Assembly: GCA_020637895.1 (NCBI GenBank)
Contig: JACKJP010000002.1
Location: 1-64,000 of the forward strand
Direction: 5' to 3'
DNA: 64,000 nucleotides
Source: Rhodobiaceae bacterium
Lineage (GTDB): Bacteria > Pseudomonadota > Alphaproteobacteria > Rhizobiales > Tepidamorphaceae
Under the pieces are notes generated by a model. It did not search any database. It was not told where the DNA came from and was given only the letters and a program-made list of their open reading frames with translations. Of the stretch, positions 44,859-53,253 are shown in pieces; position 1 is the stretch's first letter, and every line of letters begins with the position of its first letter. A program made the translations under genes and the position numbers.

Positions 44859-45691
44859 CCTTGATCGAGGACCTTGCGATCTCCGACGACGGCTTCAAAG
44901 AGAACGTCACTGCCTTCCTTCCAGAAGGAGAAGACAATCTCGTCGCCGGGATAAATCACGCCCGAGAATCGCAGCGACAGGTCCTTCAGCCGCGCCGGAT
45001 CGCCATCGCAGAACCGCATCACAATGAGCGCGCCGGTCGTGCCGTAAGAACCGAGCCCGTGCATGATCGGCCGGTCAAAGCCCGCTTTCCGCGCGACTTC
45101 ATAATCAGCATGCAGCGGATTGACGTCACCCGACAGGCGGTAGATCAGCGCCGCGCGCGGCGACAGGTTCACCGTCTCGACCAGATCGGCGGCGCGGTCA
45201 GGCGGTGTCGGCTTTGCGTCTTTCGGCGGAGCATCGCCGCCAAATCCGCCATTACCGCGCATGATGACAGTCTGATCGATCGTGCAATAGAGCGTGCCGC
45301 TCACGGCATCTTCGATTCGGCGTTCGACAACGCAGATCGCTCCCTTTTCGGGACCGCGGTCGTGCAATGACTTGATGCGGGCCTTGCCGATGACTTCTGC
45401 TTCAGCGGGTAGCGGCGTTTCGAAGCTGGCCGCCTGGCCGGCATGAAGCAGCTTTACCCAGTCGATGCCGAGCTCGGGCGTGCGAACCCACATGCCGGGG
45501 CTGGCCAGCGTCACAGCAAAGGTCGGGACGACCTTCAGCCTGTCTTCCAGCAGGAAGTTCAGGTCCTCGCTGTCGCCCTGCGTCAGCGGCAGGCCGACGC
45601 CCAGCGCATAGATGATCGCGTCGCGCGCCGTGTAGCGATGCCGGATATCGGGAAACGACCAGTTCTTCAGCTTTTCGGGATCGAACGCCAT
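44840..45691 (-). CDS. Enoyl-CoA hydratase 2 (MFE-2 hydratase, MaoC double hot-dog)
   Basis: This 283-aa protein has the two-hot-dog layout of hydratase 2, which hydrates trans-2-enoyl-CoA to the (R)-3-hydroxyacyl-CoA. The catalytic motif YRLSGDVNPLHADY near residues 184-197 holds Asp, Asn and His, followed by PIMHGLGSYG. It begins 3 bp after the stop of the MFE-2-like SDR gene. Together these genes split what is one fusion protein in peroxisomal MFE-2. Confidence 0.92.
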   Translation of the reverse strand: MAFDPEKLKNWSFPDIRHRYTARDAIIYALGVGLPLTQGDSEDLNFLLEDRLKVVPTFAVTLASPGMWVRTPELGIDWVKLLHAGQAASFETPLPAEAEVIGKARIKSLHDRGPEKGAICVVERRIEDAVSGTLYCTIDQTVIMRGNGGFGGDAPPKDAKPTPPDRAADLVETVNLSPRAALIYRLSGDVNPLHADYEVARKAGFDRPIMHGLGSYGTTGALIVMRFCDGDPARLKDLSLRFSGVIYPGDEIVFSFWKEGSDVLFEAVVGDRKVLDQGKARIG

Positions 45692-45694
45692 GGA

Positions 45695-46612
45695 TCAGAT
45701 CGGATCCCAGGTGAACACGTCGCCCGACTTGTGAAGCGGATAGAAATCGTGCTCGAAGGCCGGGAACACCGTCTCGCAGATGCTTTCCGGCGTCCAGCCT
45801 TCGGCGGTATGGGCCGAGCGGATCGGACGCGGTTGCGAGAAGAGATAGATTTCGTTGTTGCGGGCGCCGAATATCTGGCCGTTCACTTTCGAACCGGCTT
45901 CGGAACACAGCGCGACGACCAGCGGCGCGACGCGCTCGGCGACGAGCTTTTTCAAACCCTCAACGCGCTTTTTCTGTTCGGGCGTCTCGTCGGGGATCGA
46001 ATCGAGCATCCGGGTCCATGCGAAGGGGGCAATGGCGTTGGAGCGCACGTTGAAACGCTGCATGTCGATGGCGATCATCTTCGACATCGCCGCGATGCCG
46101 AGCTTCGCAGCGGCATAATTGACCTGGCCCATGTTGCCGATAAGACCGGAGGTGGAGGTCATATGGACATAGGAACCAGAGGCCTGTTCCTTGAAAAAGG
46201 GCGCGGCGGCGCGGCTGACATTGAATGACCCCTTGAGATGCACGCCGATAACGGCGTCGAAGTCGGCTTCCGTCATCTTGTGGAACAGGACGTCGCGCAG
46301 GATACCGGCATTGTTCACCACGGCGTCGATGCGACCGAAATTGTCGATCGCCGCCTGCACCATTTCATGGGCGCCGTCCCACTCGGCGACACTGTTGCCA
46401 TTGGCGACCGCGCGGCCACCCATCGCCTCGATTTCCTTGACGACTTCTTCCGCCGGGCTCAGACCGGCTTCCTGCGCGCCTTGAAGCGATGCGCCGAGAT
46501 CGTTGACCACAACCGCCGCGCCAGCCTTGGCCATTTCGAGCGCGATGCCGCGCCCGACGCCTCTGCCGGCGCCGGTCACCAGAACGACCTTGTCCTTCAT
46601 TGACTGTGTCAT
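45695..46612 (-). CDS. SDR, MFE-2-type (R)-3-hydroxyacyl-CoA dehydrogenase
   Basis: This is a 305-aa SDR. TGAGRGVGRGIALEMAKAG at about residues 13-31 and VVVNDLGASLQG are characteristic of the MFE-2 (HSD17B4) dehydrogenase. The catalytic Ser and Tyr-x3-Lys (STSG and NYAAAK) are present. It should oxidise (R)-3-hydroxyacyl-CoA. ATG 46612 follows AAGGAAC; an in-frame extension upstream is not coding. It lies 25 bp after an acyl-CoA dehydrogenase gene and immediately before the hydratase 2 gene. Confidence 0.92.
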   Translation of the reverse strand: MTQSMKDKVVLVTGAGRGVGRGIALEMAKAGAAVVVNDLGASLQGAQEAGLSPAEEVVKEIEAMGGRAVANGNSVAEWDGAHEMVQAAIDNFGRIDAVVNNAGILRDVLFHKMTEADFDAVIGVHLKGSFNVSRAAAPFFKEQASGSYVHMTSTSGLIGNMGQVNYAAAKLGIAAMSKMIAIDMQRFNVRSNAIAPFAWTRMLDSIPDETPEQKKRVEGLKKLVAERVAPLVVALCSEAGSKVNGQIFGARNNEIYLFSQPRPIRSAHTAEGWTPESICETVFPAFEHDFYPLHKSGDVFTWDPI

Positions 46613-46637
46613 GGGGTTCCTTCTCAGTATGCTCTGC

Positions 46638-47825
46638 TCAGTATGATCTTGGAAGATCGAGCACTTTCTCGCCAATAAAGGAGAGAATGAGCTGCTCGGT
46701 GATCGGCGCGATACGCGTCACGGTCACTTCGCGCAGCAGGCGCTCGACATGATATTCCTTGGCGTAGCCAAAGCCGCCGAGGGTGAAGACGGCCTGCAGA
46801 CAAGCGTCATACCCGGCGCGCGCGCCGAGGAACTTGGCCGTATTAGCCTCCGCGCCGCAGGGACGCCCGGCGTCATAGAGTTCACCCGCCCGCATGGCCA
46901 TGCGATAGGCCGCCTCCAGATACATCCACTTTTCGGCCAGCGGGTGCTGGATGCCCTGGTTCTTGCCGATGGGGCGGCCGAAAACGACGCGCTCGCGCGC
47001 GTATTCGGTGGCGCGCCGCAACGCATCCTGCCCGATGCCGATGGCCTCGACGGCGATCAGCACGCGTTCCGGATTGAGGCTGTGCAGGATATAGCTGAAG
47101 CCCTTCCCCTCTTCGCCGATACGGTGCTCGTCAGGGATGAAGAGATCCTCGATATAGATCGCATTGGAATCGACCGCCTTGCGGCCCATCTTGGGGATCA
47201 GCTGCACGTCGATCTTGGAGCGATCGAGATCGGTGTAGAAGATCGTGATGCCGTCGGTCGGGCGCTTGGCATCCTCATACTTCGTGGTGCGCGTCAGCAG
47301 CATGATCTTGTTGGCGACCTGCGCGGTCGAGGTCCAGACCTTCTGTCCGCGCACCTTGTAACCGCCCGGCACCTTCTCGGCGAACGTGCGGATACGCGTG
47401 GAGTCGAGGCCCGCATCCGGCTCGGTGAAGCCGAAGGCGACCTGATCGGTTCCGGCGACCAGCTTCGGGATCCATTCCTGCTTCTGCTCGTGCGTGCCAT
47501 GGACAACGATCGGATGCGGACCGAAGAGGTTGATATGCACTGAAGACGTCGCCGCCATGCCACCGCCATGGCTCGCGACCTCATGCATCATGACCGCGGC
47601 TTCCGTGACGCCGAGGCCCGACCCGCCGTATTCCTCCGGCATGGTGATGCCGAGCCAGCCGGCGTCGGCCATCGCGCGGTGGTAGTCCTTCGGGAACTTT
47701 CCATCGTCGTCGCGCTTGAGCCAGTAGTCGGCATCGAAGCGGGAGGCCACCTGGCGCACGCCCTCGCGCACGGTGTTCAGGTTTTCCTCGTACTCCTCCT
47801 GGGCCTTCATATATTCGCTGGTCAT
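46638..47825 (-). CDS. Acyl-CoA dehydrogenase with isovaleryl-type base
   Basis: This is a 395-aa FAD acyl-CoA dehydrogenase. FGFTEPDAGLDSTRI (about 131-145) is the flavin/substrate segment. The canonical C-terminal base position reads IAPITEQL with no Glu, but a Glu is present in LNPERVLIA near residue 254, the position used by isovaleryl-CoA and long-chain acyl-CoA dehydrogenases. A branched or long-chain substrate is therefore plausible. It follows the CitE-like gene by 6 bp and precedes the MFE-2-type SDR. Confidence 0.9.
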   Translation of the reverse strand: MTSEYMKAQEEYEENLNTVREGVRQVASRFDADYWLKRDDDGKFPKDYHRAMADAGWLGITMPEEYGGSGLGVTEAAVMMHEVASHGGGMAATSSVHINLFGPHPIVVHGTHEQKQEWIPKLVAGTDQVAFGFTEPDAGLDSTRIRTFAEKVPGGYKVRGQKVWTSTAQVANKIMLLTRTTKYEDAKRPTDGITIFYTDLDRSKIDVQLIPKMGRKAVDSNAIYIEDLFIPDEHRIGEEGKGFSYILHSLNPERVLIAVEAIGIGQDALRRATEYARERVVFGRPIGKNQGIQHPLAEKWMYLEAAYRMAMRAGELYDAGRPCGAEANTAKFLGARAGYDACLQAVFTLGGFGYAKEYHVERLLREVTVTRIAPITEQLILSFIGEKVLDLPRSY

Positions 47826-47831
47826 CGCAAA

Positions 47832-48710
47832 CTACCTTTCTGACGCAGAGGCGAGCAGGCGGCGCGCCTGTTTCAGATGGGGGATATCGTACATCTTGCC
47901 GTCAATGCCGATCGTGCCGAGCTGCGGATTGGCCTCGAAGGCATCCACAATCTTCTGCGCAAGGGCGACATCCTCGTCGCTCGGCGAGAACGCCGTCTTG
48001 ATACCCGTCACCTGGGCGGGATGGATCGCGAGGCGGCCGAAGAAACCGTCGCGCTTGGACTGGCGACAAGAAGCGATCAGGCCTTCCTCATTTCGGAAGT
48101 CGGCATAGAGCGTGTCGATTGCCGGCACTTCTGCGGCAGACGCCGCCATGAGGCAGAGCGATCGGGCCAGCTGATAGGGCTCTGACCAGTCGCCATCGGC
48201 CTTCTTGTTGGTCGCTGCACCGACGACGGCTGCAAGATCCTCAGCACCCCAGGTGAGTGCGGCCAGCCGAGGATGGGCCGGCGCGTAGGAGCCGAGATTG
48301 AACATCGCGCGCGCCGTTTCGGTCGCAACGACGATGATCTTCACCGACCCCGCCTTCATGCCGGCCTTCGCCTCGAGCGCATCGAGGCAGTGACCGAGGC
48401 GCACGACATCCTCGTTGCCGTTGGCCTTGGGCAGAATGATGCCATCGAGTCCGGGACGGACCACGGCGGCCAGATCGTCCATCGTCAGCCCCGTATCGAA
48501 CGGGTTGATCCGGACCCAGAAGGACCAGGCGGGTCTGGACTTGCCGGCAGCCTCGATCCAGCCGGCCAGCGTCTTGCGGGCATTGGCCTTCTCGGTCGGG
48601 GCAACGCTGTCCTCAAGATCGAGGATCAGCCCGTCTGCGCCGGATTCCTGACCCTTTAGATATTTCTTCTCGCTGTCGGCGGGGACGAACAGGAGGTTCT
48701 GAAACTTCAC
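47832..48710 (-). CDS. HpcH/HpaI aldolase, CitE-like acyl-CoA lyase
   Basis: This is a 292-aa TIM-barrel protein of the citrate lyase beta family. LILDLEDSVAPTEK near residues 27-40 supplies the Mg-binding Glu/Asp, VRINPFDT near 64 an Arg, and LPKANGNEDV and WGAEDLAAV further active-site residues. These enzymes cleave 3-hydroxy-3-methyl or malyl-type CoA esters. The start is GTG 48710, overlapping the MaoC stop as GTGA. Mycobacterium tuberculosis has a similar neighbour set (Rv2498c CitE, Rv2499c MaoC, Rv2500c FadE19), whose CitE is a hydroxyacyl-CoA lyase. Confidence 0.88.
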   Translation of the reverse strand: MKFQNLLFVPADSEKKYLKGQESGADGLILDLEDSVAPTEKANARKTLAGWIEAAGKSRPAWSFWVRINPFDTGLTMDDLAAVVRPGLDGIILPKANGNEDVVRLGHCLDALEAKAGMKAGSVKIIVVATETARAMFNLGSYAPAHPRLAALTWGAEDLAAVVGAATNKKADGDWSEPYQLARSLCLMAASAAEVPAIDTLYADFRNEEGLIASCRQSKRDGFFGRLAIHPAQVTGIKTAFSPSDEDVALAQKIVDAFEANPQLGTIGIDGKMYDIPHLKQARRLLASASER

Positions 48711-49159
48711 GCCGGCTTCCTCATCATCAGCGCGAGGCGGCGGCACTCGCAGACGATCTCGTCGCGCTGGTTGATACCGCGATGAAGCAGCGTGACGATG
48801 CCCTGGGTCGGGCGCGACTTGCTGTCACGCTTGGCCAGCACTTCCGATTGGGCACGGATCGTGTCGCCGATAAAGACGGGCTTGGGAAACTTCACGTCTT
48901 CCCAGCCAAGATTGCCGACGGTCGTGCCCAGCGTGGTTTCGCCGACGGAAAGACCAACCACGAGACCGAGCGTGAAGATCGAATTGACGAGCGGCTTACC
49001 GAATTCGGTGCCCTTGGCGTACTCGTAGTCGATGTGGATCGCCGCCGGATTCATCGTCAGCGTCGAGAAGAGCGTGTTGTCCATCTCCGTGACGGTACGG
49101 CGCACGTCGTGCTCGAAAACCTGCCCGATCTCGAATTCTTCGTAATATTTTCCGGCCAC
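48707..49159 (-). CDS. MaoC family protein paired with CitE
   Basis: This is a 150-aa single hot-dog MaoC protein. Where canonical hydratases have GDxNPxH, this one reads LTMNPAAIHID, so the catalytic Asp is not at its usual position although Asn37 and His42 remain. This variant is, as I recall, common in MaoC proteins paired with CitE. It may hydrate a mesaconyl-like or methylcrotonyl-like CoA feeding the lyase. The start is GTG 49159 after GGGAGGG. It overlaps the CitE gene by 4 bp. Confidence 0.87.
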   Translation of the reverse strand: MAGKYYEEFEIGQVFEHDVRRTVTEMDNTLFSTLTMNPAAIHIDYEYAKGTEFGKPLVNSIFTLGLVVGLSVGETTLGTTVGNLGWEDVKFPKPVFIGDTIRAQSEVLAKRDSKSRPTQGIVTLLHRGINQRDEIVCECRRLALMMRKPA

Positions 49160-49210
49160 GCGGACGCCCTCCCAACTCGGTTCTTGTCGTTTGCTCTAGA
49201 TTATCAACGC

Positions 49211-50410
49211 CTATTCGATCCGTCCAAGGACAGAAACGGCCGCTACGCTGTTCGAAGGCTGACCGCCAAGATTATGGGTCAGACCGAAATTGACATCGGA
49301 AAGCTGACGTTCGCCGGCGCGGCCCAGAAGCTGCTGGTAGACCTCATAGGCCATCCGCAGTCCGGATGCGCCGACCGGATGGCCAAAGCATTTCAGCCCG
49401 CCATCGACCTGACAGGGGATCGCGCCGTCGCGATCGAACTTGCCGTCGAGAACGTCGAACACGGCCCGGCCGTCGTCCGAAAGACCCAGATCCTCCATCG
49501 TCACCAGTTCGGTGATCGAGAAACAGTCGTGGACTTCGGTCAAGCCAAGATCAGCGCGGGGATCGGAGATGCCCGCTTCGTCGTAAGCGCGCCTGGCGGC
49601 GATACGCGTGTTACGGACATAGGAGCCGTCCCATTCGCCGTACTGGCTTTCCCAGCCATTACTGGCGCAGACCTGCAACGCCTTGACGCTGACGAGATGG
49701 TTCTTGCCGATGCTGCGGGCGATCTCGGGCGTTGTCACGATGGCGCATGCCGCACCGTCAGACACACCGCAGCAATCGAACAGGCCGAGCGGATCGGCGA
49801 TCATCGGCGCATTGAGGATGGTTTCCATCGAAACCGGCTTGCGCAGGTGCGCCTTCTCGCTCAGCGCGCCGTTCTGATGGCTTTTCCACGAGACGTGCGC
49901 CATCGCCTTCTTCAGTTCGTCGGCGGCGATGCCATATCTGGCAGAATAGGCGCCGGCGAGCTGGGCGAACGTGCCGGGAGCCGATCCATAGGGCATCCAC
50001 AGATCGTTGACAGACCCTTTCGTCCGGATGGGAAGGCCGCCGAAGCCTGTATCCTTGAGCTTTTCTACGCCAAGCGCGAGCGCCACGTCGCAGGCGCCCG
50101 AGGCAACCGCATAAACCGCGCCGCGCAGGGCTTCGGTGCCGGTCGCGCACATATTCTCGACGCGCGTCACCGGAATGGAGGGCAGACGCAGCGCCGTCGC
50201 CAGCGGCAGCGCGGAATTGCCGACATTGACGTCATCGAGCGCCGAGCCGAGCCAGGCGGCCTCGATCTGCTTTTTCTCCAGACCGGAATCGGCGAGCGCT
50301 TCCTGGAACGCCTCGACCATCAGCATGTCGGAGCTCATGTCCCAGCGTTCGCCGAACGTGGAGCAACCCATGCCGGCGATTACGACCTTGTCCTTGATAC
50401 CCGAAGCCAT
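49211..50410 (-). CDS. SCP-x/lipid-transfer type thiolase
   Basis: This 399-aa thiolase-fold protein is expected to cleave a 3-oxoacyl-CoA. The nucleophile Cys88 sits in VENMCATGTEAL, followed by VHDCFSITEL with the His-Asp pair near 290 and FGHPVGASGLRM near 346. The SCP-x-like pattern (no second catalytic Cys in a CAGGG motif at the C-terminus) suggests bulky or branched substrates such as sterol side chains. ATG 50410 shares its A with the stop of the preceding gene. It is coupled to the HMG-CoA-synthase/DUF35 gene. Confidence 0.9.
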   Translation of the reverse strand: MASGIKDKVVIAGMGCSTFGERWDMSSDMLMVEAFQEALADSGLEKKQIEAAWLGSALDDVNVGNSALPLATALRLPSIPVTRVENMCATGTEALRGAVYAVASGACDVALALGVEKLKDTGFGGLPIRTKGSVNDLWMPYGSAPGTFAQLAGAYSARYGIAADELKKAMAHVSWKSHQNGALSEKAHLRKPVSMETILNAPMIADPLGLFDCCGVSDGAACAIVTTPEIARSIGKNHLVSVKALQVCASNGWESQYGEWDGSYVRNTRIAARRAYDEAGISDPRADLGLTEVHDCFSITELVTMEDLGLSDDGRAVFDVLDGKFDRDGAIPCQVDGGLKCFGHPVGASGLRMAYEVYQQLLGRAGERQLSDVNFGLTHNLGGQPSNSVAAVSVLGRIE

Positions 50411-51861
50411 CACTTGGTCTCCTTTGCCAGAACCGGGCGCTCGATCGGCGCCGCTTTCCAGAAATATGTGCGGAAATTACGCTGGCGGTCGATCGCCTTG
50501 ACGCGGAACCGCATCGCGACCGGATCTCCAACCTTGGGCGTTGCGCCCTCGCAATCGCAATATTCCATTGCGACACGCGCGCCGTTCTCGAACTGCACCA
50601 GCCCGAAATAGAAAGGCGGATCGGGGGTGAAGTTGAGGCGGTCTGCCGTTACCGAGGTCACCTTCGCAGGAACGTCGCGAAGAACGACGTCCTCATACTG
50701 TTCGGGTCCTTCCGCAAGCGGCGACACCGGTATCGGCGTCTTGGGGAACTGCACGTTGCCGCGCGCATCGCGCCCGCCGACGAAACCGTGCGTGTCGCGC
50801 CCGTGGCGGGCAAGCGTCGATGCGGACGTCTTCTGATTGACTTCCGCGCGCGGTCCCCAGTCCAGCGACAGGCTATCGGTGAGGCTGAGGAAGCGCAGGT
50901 AGTTGTTGAAGACGGCGCCACGATCCAGGGCTTCGGTCGCGGTCGCGGCAGCGGGCTTTCCCGTCGCTTCGAGAATCAGCACTTCGCAGCCATTGCCAAA
51001 ACCGGCGACCAGGACCCTGTCGCCGGCATTGGCCCGCTCAAGCGCAAGCGAAAGACCGAACAGCGGCATGGCAGACCCCAGTTCTCCGGCAGATGCGGCG
51101 ATTTCCTCGCAGACATTCGGTGCGGTCATCTTCAGACCACGGGCAACCTGGCCGTAGGTGCCGCTGACGGGCTCGGGAACAACGGCAATGGCAATATCGG
51201 CGCCCGTCAGGCCTGCCTGTTTGAGCGCGGCCCTGAACGCCGGTCCGTAGACATGGGCTACGGCCTCATCGCGAACGAAGCGATCTTCGGCGGCATATGG
51301 GTCGCCGCCCTTGGCCGAGGTGTAGAAGTCCAGAAGGTCGAAATTCACGCAGGCGCGCGTCAGGACTTTCGCGATGCCCTGCCCCTTGCCGACCAGCACC
51401 GCACCGGCGCCGGCGCCCCAGTTCATGCTGGCGGAACTGCCGGGCTGTGCATGACGATCTTCCCCCGCAACGACGAGCTCGGCACCGGCCACACCGTTGG
51501 CCAATGCGCGCGACAGCGCGGCGACCGCGCAACGGCGGGTTCCGGACACATCGAGCGCCTCGACGGCGGGATTCAACTGGAGAGCCTCGATCAGAACGCC
51601 CGACTGGGAGCGATCGATAAACGGGGAAGATGTCGAGGCGAAGGTCACGCGCGCAATGTCGGCGCCATCGCCAGAGCCAAGCGTGCCTCGCGCGGCCTCG
51701 ACTGCCATGGTGAGAGAATCTTCATCCCATCCGGCGACAGCGCGGGTGCCGCGCCCTGAGCCGCCAAGGCCGGACCAGCCAAGGGCGGAGCGAGCCGCCT
51801 TCCGGTCGAAACGCAGCAAAGGCAGGTATGCGGCAACGGCAAGGATCTGGGTGTCGGGCAT
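50410..51861 (-). CDS. HMG-CoA synthase-like/DUF35 OB-fold fusion protein
   Basis: This is a 483-aa two-part protein. Residues about 5-320 resemble 3-hydroxy-3-methylglutaryl-CoA synthase/KAS III-like folds, with Cys111 (SGTRRCAVAAL) as the likely nucleophile. Residues about 350-480 resemble the DUF35 OB domain, but the usual zinc-ribbon cysteines are missing: the place reads VGGRDARGNVQFPKT. DUF35 proteins partner SCP-x thiolases, and this gene is fused to the thiolase by a one-base overlap, so a two-subunit C-C bond enzyme is inferred. Confidence 0.85.
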   Translation of the reverse strand: MPDTQILAVAAYLPLLRFDRKAARSALGWSGLGGSGRGTRAVAGWDEDSLTMAVEAARGTLGSGDGADIARVTFASTSSPFIDRSQSGVLIEALQLNPAVEALDVSGTRRCAVAALSRALANGVAGAELVVAGEDRHAQPGSSASMNWGAGAGAVLVGKGQGIAKVLTRACVNFDLLDFYTSAKGGDPYAAEDRFVRDEAVAHVYGPAFRAALKQAGLTGADIAIAVVPEPVSGTYGQVARGLKMTAPNVCEEIAASAGELGSAMPLFGLSLALERANAGDRVLVAGFGNGCEVLILEATGKPAAATATEALDRGAVFNNYLRFLSLTDSLSLDWGPRAEVNQKTSASTLARHGRDTHGFVGGRDARGNVQFPKTPIPVSPLAEGPEQYEDVVLRDVPAKVTSVTADRLNFTPDPPFYFGLVQFENGARVAMEYCDCEGATPKVGDPVAMRFRVKAIDRQRNFRTYFWKAAPIERPVLAKETK

Positions 51862-51908
51862 TCGGAGCGCTCCCTAAATTCTTTTTTTCAAGGATAATCT
51901 TGCCAGCA

Positions 51909-51935
51909 TACCGTACGCAAGCATATTATTTTTTA
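51909..51935. promoter_or_regulatory. Promoter element ACCGTACGCAAGC with AT tract
   Basis: TACCGTACGCAAGC followed by a T-rich stretch lies between the leftward HMG-CoA-synthase-like gene and the rightward BadH-like gene. A near copy (ACCATACGCAAGC plus TAATTTT) lies at 57094 upstream of dctP 1. It is a likely shared regulator site. Confidence 0.5.
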
Positions 51936-52006
51936 CAAACCCGCGCTTGGCATACCTCCCTATGCCAATCGCATTAGCACGTCTGCTTTACAAGGAGGAC
52001 AGGGAA

Positions 52007-52765
52007 GTGGCTGATCTCAAGGGAAAAATGGCAATCGTTACAGGCGGCGGCCAAGGCATTGGACGAGCGATCACGCTTCGTCTGGCGGCGGAAGGCTATA
52101 ATGTCGCCATCTTCGACCTCAAGCCCGAGCAGGCGGAAAAGACCGCAGCCGAAGCCAAGGGCGGGAAGGTCAAGGTCTATGGTCTCGACATCGCCGATCA
52201 GGCCGCCGTCAACGACGCGGTCAAGCAGGCGGAAGCCGATCTCGGACCGACCTGGCTCCTCGTCAACAACGCTGGATGGGACAAGCCCGCACCCTTCCTC
52301 AGCACCGATGCGGATCTGTGGAACCGGATCATCGCCATCAACCTTTCCGGCCCGCTGAACATGCACAAGGCCGTCTGCACCGGCATGGCCGAGCGTGGCG
52401 GCGGACGCGTCGTCAACGTCGCCTCCGACGCTGCACGCGTGGGCACGAGCAACGAAGCTGTCTATTCGGCCTGCAAGGGCGGCATCATCGCCTTCACCAA
52501 GTCGATGGCGCGCGAACTGGCGCGCAGCAATGTGCTGCTCAATGCCGTGTGCCCCGGCCCGACGAACACACCGATGATGCAGGATGTGCTCGGAACGGGC
52601 GATCAGGCGGTAAAGTGGAAGGATGCGATGGTGCGCGGCATTCCGCTCAAGCGCATGGGTGAACCGGAAGATTATGCAGGTATCATTGCGTTCCTCGGCT
52701 CCGACGATGCATCCTTCATCACCGGACAGACGATCTCTGTCTCCGGCGGCATGAACATGGTCTGA
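52007..52765 (+). CDS. SDR, BadH (2-hydroxycyclohexanecarboxyl-CoA dehydrogenase)-like
   Basis: This 252-aa classical SDR strongly resembles BadH of Rhodopseudomonas. It has TGGGQGIGRAITLRL, VNNAGWDKPAPF, IAINLSGPLNMHKAV, VNVASDAARVGTSNEAVYS with the catalytic Ser and Tyr-x3-Lys (YSACK), and a C-terminal ITGQTISVSGG. BadH oxidises 2-hydroxycyclohexane-1-carboxyl-CoA in anaerobic benzoate and cyclohexanecarboxylate breakdown. The start is GTG 52007 with AAGGAGG 8 bp upstream. No BadI (ring hydrolase) was recognised nearby, so the true substrate may be another 3-hydroxyacyl-CoA. Confidence 0.88.
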   Translation: MADLKGKMAIVTGGGQGIGRAITLRLAAEGYNVAIFDLKPEQAEKTAAEAKGGKVKVYGLDIADQAAVNDAVKQAEADLGPTWLLVNNAGWDKPAPFLSTDADLWNRIIAINLSGPLNMHKAVCTGMAERGGGRVVNVASDAARVGTSNEAVYSACKGGIIAFTKSMARELARSNVLLNAVCPGPTNTPMMQDVLGTGDQAVKWKDAMVRGIPLKRMGEPEDYAGIIAFLGSDDASFITGQTISVSGGMNMV

Positions 52766-52779
52766 CGACCAGCGAGAGG

Positions 52780-53214
52780 ATGGATCAGATCGACTACGCG
52801 TTAGGCGATAACCCGCCTGCGGGCTTCGTGATGAAGCCGCTGGTGACCGAGGTCGACAAGTTTTATGGCCCCTTCTACTACGGTGAGGGGTCGGAGACGG
52901 TCGTGCTCGGATTTCGCGTTAAGCCGCGCCACCTGAACTCGGCCGGAATCTGCCATGGCGGCGTGCTTGCTACTTTCGCCGACCTCCAGGGCTCGGCACT
53001 AAAGCGGCACGCTGGCCTGAAGATCGTTTCGCCGACGATATCGCTGTCGCTGGACTTCCTGTCACCTGTCCAGTCGGGCGATTGGGTGGAGGGCTATCCT
53101 GAACTGCTGAAGCTCAGCGGCAAGATGCTCTTCTTCCAGTCGGTGCTGAAGCGAGGCGACGACATTGTTGTCAGATGCAATGGCATCTACAAACTGATCC
53201 GCGACAAGGCCTGA
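52780..53214 (+). CDS. PaaI-type hot-dog thioesterase
   Basis: This 144-aa protein has the PaaI/DUF4442-like thioesterase fold. SAGICHGGVLATFADLQGS near residues 56-74 holds the HGG and Asp used for catalysis. It would hydrolyse an acyl-CoA or arylacyl-CoA to free CoA. GAGAGG precedes the ATG with very short spacing. It follows the BadH-like gene by 14 bp and is probably in the same operon, which continues with the kinase. Confidence 0.85.
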   Translation: MDQIDYALGDNPPAGFVMKPLVTEVDKFYGPFYYGEGSETVVLGFRVKPRHLNSAGICHGGVLATFADLQGSALKRHAGLKIVSPTISLSLDFLSPVQSGDWVEGYPELLKLSGKMLFFQSVLKRGDDIVVRCNGIYKLIRDKA

Positions 53215-53253
53215 CGGCGGCGGCAAAACCAATACCAGGGAGGACAGACCAAC

